A DNA stretch of 64,000 bases from Lactobacillus rodentium (lineage in GTDB: Bacteria > Bacillota > Bacilli > Lactobacillales > Lactobacillaceae), in contig NZ_BFBY01000003.1 in assembly GCF_003423665.1 (NCBI RefSeq), forward strand, positions 1-64,000. The letters are read 5' to 3'. Made by a program: the position numbers and the translations under genes. How positions within the stretch are numbered: the stretch's first letter is position 1; every line of letters starts with the position of its first letter. Shown piece by piece: positions 1 to 8,875 of the stretch. Under the pieces are notes generated by a model. It had not been told where the DNA came from. It saw nothing but the letters and a program-made list of their open reading frames with translations, and searched no databases.

Positions 1-28
1 TAAGAAATCAGATCTAATTTTCTAAACT

Positions 29-112
29 CGACATCAAAGTGTCCACATTCTTCGAAGAGACTATTGATAACTTAAGTAAAACTGCCAGTTTTGTTTACGA
101 CATCAAGTGTCT
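29..112. repeat. Pair of similar palindromic motifs
   Basis: Two near-identical motifs, GACATCAAAGTGTC and GACATCAAGTGTC, lie about 65 bases apart. Each has GACA/TGTC ends, so each is itself a short dyad. Between them is a small hairpin (AAAACTG-C-CAGTTTT). No gene is visible in the first 160 bases. The motifs could be regulatory sites or the remnant of an element upstream. Their function is unknown. Confidence 0.3.
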
Positions 113-160
113 AAGAGAACTTTGACATATAGTTTTACTACTACTTAAATTCTACAAGAG

Positions 161-209
161 AATAAAAATAGTGAATTAATTATCCCGTCGGATAACTAAT
201 TCACTATTT
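161..209 (-). terminator. clpP terminator
   Basis: A long stem (AATAGTGAATTA pairing with TAATTCACTATT, extended by ATTATCC/GGATAA) is followed on the minus strand by a T-rich run. It lies just downstream of the clpP stop, so it is read as the intrinsic terminator of clpP. Confidence 0.8.
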
Positions 210-239
210 AGCTTAGAATGTTTTGTTAGTGAAAAATGA

Positions 240-824
240 TTATTTTTCTTTATTAACTAAAATGTCATCAATTAAACCATAATCTTTTGCTTCTTCAGCA
301 GTAAGGTAATTATCACGTTCAGTATCCTTAAGAATTTTATCTAAAGGTTGACCAGTGGTTTCATGCAAGATTTGGTTTAATTTCTTACGACTCTTTAAAA
401 TTTCTTCGGCAGCAATTTGAATATCAGTTTGTTGACCTTGAGCACCACCTAAAGGTTGGTGAATTAAAACGGTTGAATTAGGTAAAGCAAAACGTTTACC
501 CTTAGTACCACTAGTTAAAAGAATAGAAGCCATGGATGCGGCCATACCAATTGCAATAGTAGAAACGTCTGACTTAATGAAGTTCATGGTATCCATAATT
601 GCTAAACCAGAGGTAATAACACCACCTGGTGAATTGATGTATAAAGAAATATCTTTTGTATTATCTTGTGCATCTAAGAATAAAAGTTGAGCAATAATTG
701 AATTTGCCATTTGGTCATTAATTTCACCACTCAACATAATAATTCTATCTTTTAAAAGTCTTGAATAAATGTCGTATGCACGTTCACCACGTGCGGTTTG
801 TTCGACAACTGTAGGTACAAGCAT
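240..824 (-). CDS. clpP: ATP-dependent Clp protease proteolytic subunit ClpP
   Basis: ClpP is the serine protease core that forms tetradecamers and works with Clp ATPases (ClpX, ClpC or ClpE) in cytoplasmic protein quality control. The 194-residue length is normal for the family. The catalytic triad can be read as Ser97 in GMAASMAS, His122 in LIHQPLGG and Asp171 in the ERDNYL segment. An AGGAGG-type ribosome site precedes the ATG. The gene is monocistronic, with its own promoter, a CIRCE-like operator and a terminator. This points to heat-stress control by HrcA. Confidence 0.97.
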   Translation of the reverse strand: MLVPTVVEQTARGERAYDIYSRLLKDRIIMLSGEINDQMANSIIAQLLFLDAQDNTKDISLYINSPGGVITSGLAIMDTMNFIKSDVSTIAIGMAASMASILLTSGTKGKRFALPNSTVLIHQPLGGAQGQQTDIQIAAEEILKSRKKLNQILHETTGQPLDKILKDTERDNYLTAEEAKDYGLIDDILVNKEK

Positions 825-852
825 TAATAAATACCTCCTAATTATATAAAAA

Positions 853-879
853 TTAGCACTCTAATATGTACTGTGCTAA
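853..879 (-). promoter_or_regulatory. CIRCE-like HrcA operator of clpP
   Basis: TTAGCACTC, nine bases, then CTGTGCTAA. The canonical CIRCE element is TTAGCACTC-N9-GAGTGCTAA, so one arm is perfect and the other matches 7 of 9 bases. It lies directly downstream of the predicted -10 box and before the clpP start, the usual position for HrcA repression. HrcA itself is not in the window. Confidence 0.8.
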
Positions 880-907
880 TTAAAGCACATAATTACTATA
901 AGGTCAA
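879..907 (-). promoter_or_regulatory. clpP promoter
   Basis: On the minus strand, TTGACC and TTTAAT are separated by 17 bases. The -10 box abuts the CIRCE-like element, so HrcA binding there would block initiation. This is a sigma-A type promoter call by eye. Confidence 0.65.
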
Positions 908-962
908 CTATTGAAACAAGAAAATAAAAATTCTTTTACTTGTTTAATCGTCTGCAACAGTA

Positions 963-995
963 AAAGAAAAGGACCAAATTAGATATTTGGTCCTA
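963..995 (-). terminator. Terminator of the amino acid permease gene
   Basis: The stem AGGACCAAAT/ATTTGGTCCT is followed on the minus strand by TTTTCTTTT. It sits downstream of the permease stop codon. Confidence 0.8.
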
Positions 996-1024
996 ACTAG
1001 AAATACGTTTAAACTTTATGATAT

Positions 1025-2467
1025 TTATTTTTGCTCTTGTCTTTTTTTAATAATAGGAAGAATTAAGCCTAAAGCAAGTAAGATGATTGGGGTTAAAATA
1101 TTTAAGAATAAAGTAAAGGGATCGGGAGAATAGATACCCACTAAACAACATGCTGCTGTTAAAGCAAAGCACCAATAACCACTTAATTTTGCTAACCATT
1201 GGTGTTTTGTCATTTGATATACAGAATTAAATTGCTTGTGATGATTACGTAAAGCAATATAAGCTGCAAAAACCCATAGATATCTTAGTGGCATGGTGGT
1301 TGAGTTCAATTTAACTAATTGTTCCATTACTTGCGTAGCATTTGGCACAACGGCTTGAATCAATGTTAATCCGCCTGAAAGAACAACTACCATCCAAATA
1401 CCATTAATATAAGCACCATGACGATTTTGTTTTAACAATCCTGCGGGAATAAAATCATGTGCTTCTTTACTACCTAAAAGCATTCGTAAAGGTGCATCAA
1501 TAGAAATAACTAGAGTGGCAAATTGACCAATTACATTACACCAAGCATAAAGGTAAAGAAAAAGGTTGCCAGCATGGTAATAGTTACCTAAATTTTGAAA
1601 GGCCCAGTAAGGTCCATTTGAAATATAATTTGCTAAGGCTTGACTATTACCGGATACTTTTTGGGGATCAAACATCATGGCTAAGGCAAAAGTTCCCAAA
1701 ATTGCGGAAATTATAACCATAACAGCTAATAAAATCATTGATTTAGGAAAATTTTTGGCAGGATTTTTGACTTTAAATACATAAGGAGAAATTTTTTCAC
1801 AGCCACCAACAGAAAATATCAAAATAGATAGTGAAGTGAAATAACTAACATTGAAGTTAGGTAAAAAATTTTTCCAATTCCAAGAAATTGTTTGAAAATT
1901 ACTGTGAGGATTTATCGCAGGTGCTGCAAACATCATGAGAATAAATAAAATGGACATAATGAACATTGAGGTACCAGCAACTGTAGCTAAGGTCTTTAAA
2001 AAGGAAATACCTCGGCTAGCAAACCAACAAAAGAAAAGAAAAATTAGTAAAGTGGCTAATTGAATCCAAAGAGTAGGTGTAGAGTCAAATTTCTCAATTG
2101 ACCCCCAGATGCCCCACGCCATAGCTCTTAAACCACCAGTACCTTTACTGGAAATATAAACAACGTGAACGGCCCAATAAGTCCAACCAGCATAATAAGC
2201 CCAGCGAGGTCCCATAGTTGCGTTTACCCATGAAGAAACACCACCTTCGGCATTTTTAAATGTCGACCCTAGTTCACCAACCATTAACGCGTAAGGTACA
2301 AAATAAAGAGCAAACATGATGATCCAGCTAAATATGACATGAGTACCATCAAAGTAGCCATAACCATTAATAATATTTCCAAAACCCCAGACAGTCGAAA
2401 ATGCCATCATAGCTAATGTCGGCCATAGCATCTTTTTAGTCTGGTTTTGCTTTAATTCATTTTCCAT
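1025..2467 (-). CDS. APC-family amino acid permease
   Basis: This is a polytopic membrane transporter of 480 residues with about twelve hydrophobic segments, typical of the amino acid/polyamine/organocation superfamily. The N-terminal half carries the glycine-rich first helix (STVWGFGNIINGYGYF) and an EGGVSSWV segment, which resembles the second conserved APC region (E-GG-Y/V). These features recall the glutamate/GABA antiporter branch. The substrate cannot be read from sequence. The gene has its own terminator and a possible minus-strand TATAAT upstream, so it is probably a single-gene unit. Family assignment is firm; substrate is unknown. Confidence 0.88.
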   Translation of the reverse strand: MENELKQNQTKKMLWPTLAMMAFSTVWGFGNIINGYGYFDGTHVIFSWIIMFALYFVPYALMVGELGSTFKNAEGGVSSWVNATMGPRWAYYAGWTYWAVHVVYISSKGTGGLRAMAWGIWGSIEKFDSTPTLWIQLATLLIFLFFCWFASRGISFLKTLATVAGTSMFIMSILFILMMFAAPAINPHSNFQTISWNWKNFLPNFNVSYFTSLSILIFSVGGCEKISPYVFKVKNPAKNFPKSMILLAVMVIISAILGTFALAMMFDPQKVSGNSQALANYISNGPYWAFQNLGNYYHAGNLFLYLYAWCNVIGQFATLVISIDAPLRMLLGSKEAHDFIPAGLLKQNRHGAYINGIWMVVVLSGGLTLIQAVVPNATQVMEQLVKLNSTTMPLRYLWVFAAYIALRNHHKQFNSVYQMTKHQWLAKLSGYWCFALTAACCLVGIYSPDPFTLFLNILTPIILLALGLILPIIKKRQEQK

Positions 2468-2506
2468 TAAAATTACCTCTCTAAAATAGAATGACTTACC
2501 CAGCTA

Positions 2507-2512
2507 ATTATA
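2507..2512 (-). promoter_or_regulatory. Possible -10 box of the permease gene
   Basis: A perfect TATAAT on the minus strand lies about 40 bases before the permease start codon. No good -35 hexamer is found 16-18 bases upstream, so the call is tentative. Confidence 0.4.
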
Positions 2513-2540
2513 CTCAACTTAAGCTTATAATTGGAGAAGA

Positions 2541-2590
2541 AAAAAAGAATAAGTATATGGTTAGTAAAAAGGCCTTATACTTATTCTTTC
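2541..2590 (-). terminator. tRNA-Arg terminator
   Basis: The stem AAAGAATAAGTATA pairs with TATACTTATTCTTT and is followed on the minus strand by a run of seven T residues. It is located just downstream of the tRNA gene. Confidence 0.75.
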
Positions 2591-2604
2591 TAGAAATATG
2601 AATA

Positions 2605-2679
2605 TGGTGTTCCCCCTCAGAATCGAACTGAGATCTTAAGAACCGGAATCTTACGTGCGATCCATTACACTAAGGGAAC
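2605..2679 (-). tRNA. tRNA-Arg(CCG)
   Basis: The cloverleaf can be folded by eye. The acceptor is GTTCCCT with GGGGAAC. The anticodon stem is TAAGA/TCTTA around the loop TTCCGGT, giving anticodon CCG. The T arm contains GTTCGATTC. The 3' CCA is encoded. It reads CGG, a rare Arg codon in such an A+T-rich genome. Confidence 0.93.
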
Positions 2680-2758
2680 AAATGAAACTATCAGTATTGT
2701 ATCAGAAAAAATAATTTTAGAACATAAAAGAATAAATTTGAAATCGTTTTATTTTTGC

Positions 2759-2787
2759 TTGAAATATAATTTTTATATTGCTATACT
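2759..2787 (+). promoter_or_regulatory. Promoter of the cggR-glycolytic operon
   Basis: TTGAAA and TATACT are separated by 17 bases. It lies about 120 bases before the cggR start codon and leaves room for the leader dyad. The call is by eye. Confidence 0.65.
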
Positions 2788-2854
2788 ATTGGTGTCGAAA
2801 GAGAAATGAGAAAACTAAGTATTTTCGAGTTTCTCTAATATTTTTAAAGTTGGT

Positions 2855-2893
2855 GGGTCATGAATCGTCACATGTTGGGAACGATTATGACCC
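2855..2893 (+). promoter_or_regulatory. Inverted repeat in the cggR leader, candidate operator
   Basis: GGGTCATGAATCGT and ACGATTATGACCC form arms of 13-14 bases with one bulged base around a 12-base centre. The right arm ends immediately before the cggR ribosome site. In Bacillus subtilis CggR binds between its promoter and cggR, so this is the natural place for an operator. As RNA the same repeat would form a hairpin against the ribosome site. Which role applies is not shown. Confidence 0.55.
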
Positions 2894-2906
2894 GGAAGGA
2901 GCAAAA

Positions 2907-3938
2907 ATGGACACGGATTTAACCTTGTTACAAGATTTAGCTCCAGATATTTTTAAAATAGTTCGACAGCGATTCTTAGTTTTAGAGCAAATTTCTTTGC
3001 TTGCACCAGTTGGTCGAAGAGTAGTTGCAAAAAAATTGGGCTTAAGTGAACGTAATATTCGAACAGAAACTGATTATTTACGAACTTTAGGCTTAATTGA
3101 AATTAAAAACTATGGGATGACTCTAACTGAAAAGGGTAATCATGTTTTGAAAGAGGCAGCCCCTCTTATTGACAGGATCTTTAATGCAAGTAATTTTGAA
3201 AAGGATCTTGCTAAAAAGTTGGGAATTGAGCGTGCAATAATAGTTCCAGGAAATAGTGATCGTCAAGAGCGTGTGTTTGAGCATGTTAGTGAACAACTTG
3301 AGTCAGCTCTCGATTTATTACTTCCGTTAGGAAAAAATATTATTACAGTTTTGGGAGGATCAACGGTTGCTAAGGCAGCTGAACATTTTTCTCCAAAATT
3401 GAATCGTTATCGTGAGTTGCTCTTTGTTGCAGGACGAGGAGCCTTGGGTGAAAGTGTTGAAATACAGAGTAATACAATTGCGCAGGTCATGGCCGCCAAA
3501 ACTGGTGGCAAGCACCAGGGATTGTATTTACCAGAAAATGTTTCTTCAGAAGCATTGGATATTTTAATTAAGGATCCTAACATTGCGAATGCGATTTCAA
3601 ACATATATAATAGTGATGCAGTCGTTCATGGAATTGGCTTAGCTGATGAAATGGCTAAGCGGCGTGATTTAGACGTAATTACGCGTTCTAAGCTTCGTGA
3701 AAAGGGAGCGGTGGCCGAAAGTTTTGGGTATTTCTTCGATCACCAAGGACGATTGATTGACCGAGTTCCTAGAATAGGGTTACAGCTTGAGGACTTAGGT
3801 AAAATACCTCATGTATTTGCCATTGCAACAGGTGCTGAAAAAGCACCGGCAATTGAAGCATACATGCATCATGCTCCTAAACAAACGTGGCTTATCACGG
3901 ATGAAGGAGCCTCAAATATGGTTTTAAAGGGGAAGTAA
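2907..3938 (+). CDS. cggR: Central glycolytic genes regulator CggR (SorC/DeoR family)
   Basis: CggR represses the lower-glycolysis operon and is relieved by fructose-1,6-bisphosphate in Bacillus. An N-terminal helix-turn-helix region (around residues 20-80, with KKLGLSERNIRTETDYL) precedes a C-terminal sugar-phosphate-binding domain typical of SorC regulators. I chose the ATG preceded by GGAAGGAG, giving 343 residues. The open frame extends 43 codons further upstream, but that part runs through the promoter and the dyad. It is the first gene of the gap-pgk-tpiA-eno operon, as in Bacillus. Confidence 0.93.
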   Translation: MDTDLTLLQDLAPDIFKIVRQRFLVLEQISLLAPVGRRVVAKKLGLSERNIRTETDYLRTLGLIEIKNYGMTLTEKGNHVLKEAAPLIDRIFNASNFEKDLAKKLGIERAIIVPGNSDRQERVFEHVSEQLESALDLLLPLGKNIITVLGGSTVAKAAEHFSPKLNRYRELLFVAGRGALGESVEIQSNTIAQVMAAKTGGKHQGLYLPENVSSEALDILIKDPNIANAISNIYNSDAVVHGIGLADEMAKRRDLDVITRSKLREKGAVAESFGYFFDHQGRLIDRVPRIGLQLEDLGKIPHVFAIATGAEKAPAIEAYMHHAPKQTWLITDEGASNMVLKGK

Positions 3939-3989
3939 TTCCTGTTTAAAATAAATTGTTACATAGATTCCTAAGGAGGAATATTGGAT

Positions 3990-5006
3990 ATGACAGTTAA
4001 AATTGGTATTAACGGTTTCGGCCGTATCGGACGTTTAGCATTCCGTCGTATTATGGATTTAGGCGAAAAGTCTAAGGATATCGAAGTTGTTGCAATTAAC
4101 GACTTAACTACTCCTTCACTTTTAGCACACTTACTTAAGTACGACTCAACTCATGGTACTTTTGACCACGAAGTTTCATCAACTGATGATTCAATCGTTG
4201 TTGATGGTAAGAAATACCGTGTTTACGCAGAACCACAAGCAGAAAACATTCCATGGGTTAAGAACGATGGTGTTGACTTCGTTCTTGAATGTACTGGTTT
4301 CTACACTAGCAAGGCTAAGTCAGAAGCTCACCTTAAAGCTGGTGCAAAGAGAGTTTTAATTTCTGCTCCTGCAGGTAACGATCTTAAGACTATTGTTTAC
4401 GGTGTTAACCAAGACACTTTAACTCCAGATGACAAGATCGTTTCAGCTGGTTCATGTACTACTAACTCATTAGCTCCAATGGTTAATGCTTTACAAAACG
4501 AATTTGGTATTGAAGTTGGTACTATGACTACTATCCATGCATACACTTCAACTCAAATGCTTTTGGATGGTCCTGTACGTGGTGGTAACTTACGTTCTGC
4601 ACGTGCTGCTGCAATCAACATTATTCCTCACTCAACTGGTGCTGCTAAGGCCATTGGTCTTGTTATCCCAGAATTGAACGGTAAGTTGAATGGTCACGCA
4701 CAACGTGTTCCAGTTCCAGATGGCTCAGTTACTGAATTAGTTACTATTTTAGGCAAGAGCGTAACTGCTGACGAAGTTAACGAAGCTATGAAGAAGTACG
4801 AAAGTCCTTCATTTGCATACAATGACCACAACATCGTTTCAACTGATGTTTTAGGTATGACTGCTGGTTCAATCTTTGACCCAACTCAAACTATGGTTAC
4901 TACTGCAGGTGACAAGCAATTAGTTAAGACTGTTGCTTGGTACGACAACGAATACTCATTCACTTGCCAAATGGTTCGTACTTTATTGAAGTTTGCTACT
5001 CTTTAA
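3990..5006 (+). CDS. gap: Glyceraldehyde-3-phosphate dehydrogenase (phosphorylating)
   Basis: This enzyme converts glyceraldehyde-3-phosphate, NAD and phosphate to 1,3-bisphosphoglycerate. The N-terminal NAD fold begins INGFGRIGR. The catalytic Cys156 lies in SCTTNSLAP and the base His183 in TIHAYTSTQ. The 338-residue length is normal. An upstream in-frame TTG two codons earlier is possible, but AAGGAGGA is spaced nine bases from the ATG chosen. Codon use is strongly biased (ACT, GGT, CGT), as expected for a very highly expressed gene. A terminator follows at once. Confidence 0.98.
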   Translation: MTVKIGINGFGRIGRLAFRRIMDLGEKSKDIEVVAINDLTTPSLLAHLLKYDSTHGTFDHEVSSTDDSIVVDGKKYRVYAEPQAENIPWVKNDGVDFVLECTGFYTSKAKSEAHLKAGAKRVLISAPAGNDLKTIVYGVNQDTLTPDDKIVSAGSCTTNSLAPMVNALQNEFGIEVGTMTTIHAYTSTQMLLDGPVRGGNLRSARAAAINIIPHSTGAAKAIGLVIPELNGKLNGHAQRVPVPDGSVTELVTILGKSVTADEVNEAMKKYESPSFAYNDHNIVSTDVLGMTAGSIFDPTQTMVTTAGDKQLVKTVAWYDNEYSFTCQMVRTLLKFATL

Positions 5007-5050
5007 TCTGTAATATTTAATTATTATTTAACGATTAGATAAGCAAAGAG

Positions 5051-5084
5051 AAGGCGGAGGGAGAGTTCTTCCTCCGCCTTTTTT
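5051..5084 (+). terminator. Terminator between gap and pgk
   Basis: A GC-rich stem (AAGGCGGAGG/CCTCCGCCTT) is followed by a T run. It is the strongest hairpin in the operon. It would release gap-only transcripts and attenuate pgk-tpiA-eno. Confidence 0.9.
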
Positions 5085-5112
5085 AGAAAATGAAAACATG
5101 GAGGCTAATTAA

Positions 5113-6330
5113 ATGGCTAAATTAATTGTTTCAGATCTTAAAAATGAACTTAAAGGCAAAAAAGTTCTTGTTCGTGTAGACTTTAATGTTCCAATTAAAG
5201 ATGGTGTAATTGGTGATGATAATCGTATCGTTGCTGCTTTACCAACTATTAAGTACATCATTGACAACGGTGGTAAAGCTATCTTATTAAGTCACCTAGG
5301 TCGTGTTAAGAGTGATGCAGATAAGAAAGAATTATCATTAAAGCCAGTTGCAGAACGTTTAAGTGAATTATTAAAGAAACCTGTAACTTTTGTTCCTGAA
5401 AATGAAGGTAAAGAAGTAGAAGAAACTATCGATAACATGAAAGATGGAGATGTAGTTGTTCTTGAAAACACTAGATTCCAAGATATCGATAATGACTTTG
5501 GTAAACGTGAATCTAAGAATGATCCAAAACTTGGTGAATACTGGGCAAGTTTAGGTGACATCTTTGTCAACGATGCCTTTGGTACTGCACACAGAAGTCA
5601 CGCATCTAACGTTGGTATTGCTGAAGCTATGAAGAAAGCTGGTAAACCAGCAGCAGCAGGTTACTTACTTGAAAAGGAAATCCAATTCTTAGGTGATGCG
5701 GTTGAAAATCCTGTACACCCATTTGTAACTATTTTAGGTGGTGCAAAAGTTTCAGATAAGATTGGTGTTATCGAAAACTTGATTCCTAAGTCAGATCACA
5801 TCTTAATTGGTGGTGGTATGGCTTACACTTTCTTGGCAGCTCAAGGACACAAGATCGGTAAATCATTATTTGAAGAAGATAAACTTGATCTTGCAAAAGA
5901 ATTACTTGAAAAGGCTGGCGACAAGATTGTCTTACCTGTCGATAACGTTGCAGCTACTGAATTCTCAAATGATGCACCTCATGAAGTAGTTGGCGATGAT
6001 ATTCCTGATAACATGATGGGCTTAGATATTGGTCCTAAGACTGTTGCAAAATTTAAGGATATTCTTAAAGATGCGAAGACTGTTGTTTGGAATGGACCTA
6101 TGGGTGCATTTGAAATGCCTAACTATGCTGAAGGTACTTTAGAAGTTGGTCGTGCTTTAGCTGAATTAAAGGATGCTGTAACTATTATTGGTGGTGGTGA
6201 CTCAACTGCAGCTGCTAAGCAATTGGGTATTGCTCCTAAGATTAGCCACATTTCTACTGGTGGTGGTGCTTCACTTAACTATCTTGAAGGTAAGGAATTA
6301 CCTGGTATCGCTTGCGTTTCAGATAAGTAA
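5113..6330 (+). CDS. pgk: Phosphoglycerate kinase
   Basis: Pgk transfers the acyl phosphate of 1,3-bisphosphoglycerate to ADP. The N-terminal signature [10 protein letters not shown] and the substrate-binding SHLGR are present. The C-terminal nucleotide site shows [10 protein letters not shown] and [13 protein letters not shown]. At 405 residues it is full length. It is preceded by GGAGG and followed at short distance by tpiA. Because a strong terminator precedes it, expression depends on readthrough from gap or on an internal promoter that I could not identify. Confidence 0.98.
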   Translation: MAKLIVSDLKNELKGKKVLVRVDFNVPIKDGVIGDDNRIVAALPTIKYIIDNGGKAILLSHLGRVKSDADKKELSLKPVAERLSELLKKPVTFVPENEGKEVEETIDNMKDGDVVVLENTRFQDIDNDFGKRESKNDPKLGEYWASLGDIFVNDAFGTAHRSHASNVGIAEAMKKAGKPAAAGYLLEKEIQFLGDAVENPVHPFVTILGGAKVSDKIGVIENLIPKSDHILIGGGMAYTFLAAQGHKIGKSLFEEDKLDLAKELLEKAGDKIVLPVDNVAATEFSNDAPHEVVGDDIPDNMMGLDIGPKTVAKFKDILKDAKTVVWNGPMGAFEMPNYAEGTLEVGRALAELKDAVTIIGGGDSTAAAKQLGIAPKISHISTGGGASLNYLEGKELPGIACVSDK

Positions 6331-6353
6331 TTCATAGGAGGAATATTTTAATT

Positions 6354-7109
6354 ATGCGTACACCAATTATTGCTGGTAACTGGAAATTACATATGAATCC
6401 AGAACAAACTGCTGAATTTGTTAAGGCAGTTAAGGGTAAATTGCCAGATCCATCTAAAGTTGAATCTGTTATTGCTGCACCTGCAGTAGACCTTTATGTT
6501 CTAGCAGAAAATGCTAAAGGTACTAATTTACATACTGGTGCTGAAAATGCATACTTTGAAGTTGAAGGTGCATTTACTGGAGAAACTTCACCTAAAGTTT
6601 TAAACGAAATGGGTATTGACTATTGTATTATTGGTCACTCAGAAAGAAGAGGTTATTTCCACGAAACTGATGAAGACATTAACAAGAAAGCTAAGGCTTT
6701 ATTTGCTAATGGCGTAACCCCAATTATTTGTTGTGGTGAATCTCTTGAAACTCGTGAAGCTAATAAGCAAGAAGAATGGGTAGTTGGCCAAATTAAGGCT
6801 GCTCTTGATGGTTTAACTGCAGAACAAGTATCTAAGGTTGTTATTGCATATGAACCAATTTGGGCAATTGGAACTGGTAAAACTGCTTCAGCAGATCAAG
6901 CTGAAGAAATGTGTAAGACTATTCGTGAAACTGTTAAGGATCTTTACAATGAAGAAACTGCTGAAAATGTTCGTATCCAATATGGTGGTTCTGTAAAACC
7001 TGCTAACATTAAAGAATTAATGGCTAAGCCAGATATTGATGGTGGTTTAGTTGGTGGAGCTTCATTAGATCCAGAATCTTACCTTGCATTAGTTAACTAC
7101 CAAGATTAA
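6354..7109 (+). CDS. tpiA: Triosephosphate isomerase
   Basis: This enzyme interconverts dihydroxyacetone phosphate and glyceraldehyde-3-phosphate. The 251-residue single TIM barrel has Asn9 and Lys11 in GNWKLH, the catalytic His95 in IIGHSERR and Glu167 in [14 protein letters not shown]. The phosphate-binding YGGSV is near the C-terminus. It is 23 bases after pgk with an AGGAGG ribosome site, so the two genes are almost certainly cotranscribed. Confidence 0.98.
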   Translation: MRTPIIAGNWKLHMNPEQTAEFVKAVKGKLPDPSKVESVIAAPAVDLYVLAENAKGTNLHTGAENAYFEVEGAFTGETSPKVLNEMGIDYCIIGHSERRGYFHETDEDINKKAKALFANGVTPIICCGESLETREANKQEEWVVGQIKAALDGLTAEQVSKVVIAYEPIWAIGTGKTASADQAEEMCKTIRETVKDLYNEETAENVRIQYGGSVKPANIKELMAKPDIDGGLVGGASLDPESYLALVNYQD

Positions 7110-7116
7110 TTTATAA

Positions 7117-8451
<1,335 letters not shown>

Positions 8452-8469
8452 TAAAGATTAGAAATTTAC

Positions 8470-8502
8470 AAAAAGAGAGACTATTTTTAGTCTCTCTTTT
8501 TG
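8470..8502 (+). terminator. Terminator of the glycolytic operon
   Basis: A perfect 13-bp stem (AAAAGAGAGACTA/TAGTCTCTCTTTT) with a four-base loop runs into a T tract directly after eno. Confidence 0.92.
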
Positions 8503-8570
8503 TTTCGCAATTATGAGTGATTTATGGTAAACTTCTAATAGTAGTTAATTTAGGCAATGGAGGCAGCGCT

Positions 8571-8804
8571 TTGTATAACGTAACCATGACGTTAATAATT
8601 ATCGTTAGTATTTTAATAATTATTGCAACGTTAATGCAACCACAAAAACAGCAAGATGCCTTGAATGCTTTATCTGGTGGTGCCGTATTTAGTGGCCAAT
8701 CCAAAAAGCGAGGTTTTGAGGCTTTAATGGAAAGAATTACTGGTGTTTTACTAGTTATTTTCTTTGTATTAGCGATTATTTTAGCGACATTATCATCTAA
8801 GTAA
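8571..8804 (+). CDS. secG: Preprotein translocase subunit SecG
   Basis: SecG is the small third subunit of the SecYEG export channel. With a TTG start placed seven bases after GGAGG, the product is 77 residues. That fits the family far better than the 95-codon open frame beginning with an upstream TTG. Two hydrophobic helices (MTLIIIVSILIIIATLM and ITGVLLVIFFVLAIILATL) flank the conserved cytoplasmic GGAVFSGQSKKRG loop. A terminator separates it from rnr, although secG and rnr are commonly neighbours in Firmicutes. Confidence 0.93.
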   Translation: MYNVTMTLIIIVSILIIIATLMQPQKQQDALNALSGGAVFSGQSKKRGFEALMERITGVLLVIFFVLAIILATLSSK

Positions 8805-8811
8805 AAGAATC

Positions 8812-8839
8812 GGCCTCCACCCTTGGTGGAGGTCTTTTT
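8812..8839 (+). terminator. secG terminator
   Basis: The stem CCTCCACC/GGTGGAGG with a three-base loop is followed by TCTTTTTA. Confidence 0.85.
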
Positions 8840-8875
8840 ATTAGGCCTAGAAATATAATATTATGAGGTGTTTAT

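Noticed and set aside
900-925. Possible CtsR box (GGTCAAC..TTGAAAC) upstream of clpP
   Set aside because: Only the first heptamer is near consensus; the second does not match GGTCAAA. The GGTCAA string is better explained as the complement of the -35 box.
3407-3604. Minus-strand open frame inside cggR
   Set aside because: It lies wholly within a clear gene on the other strand, has no ribosome site and no recognisable domain.
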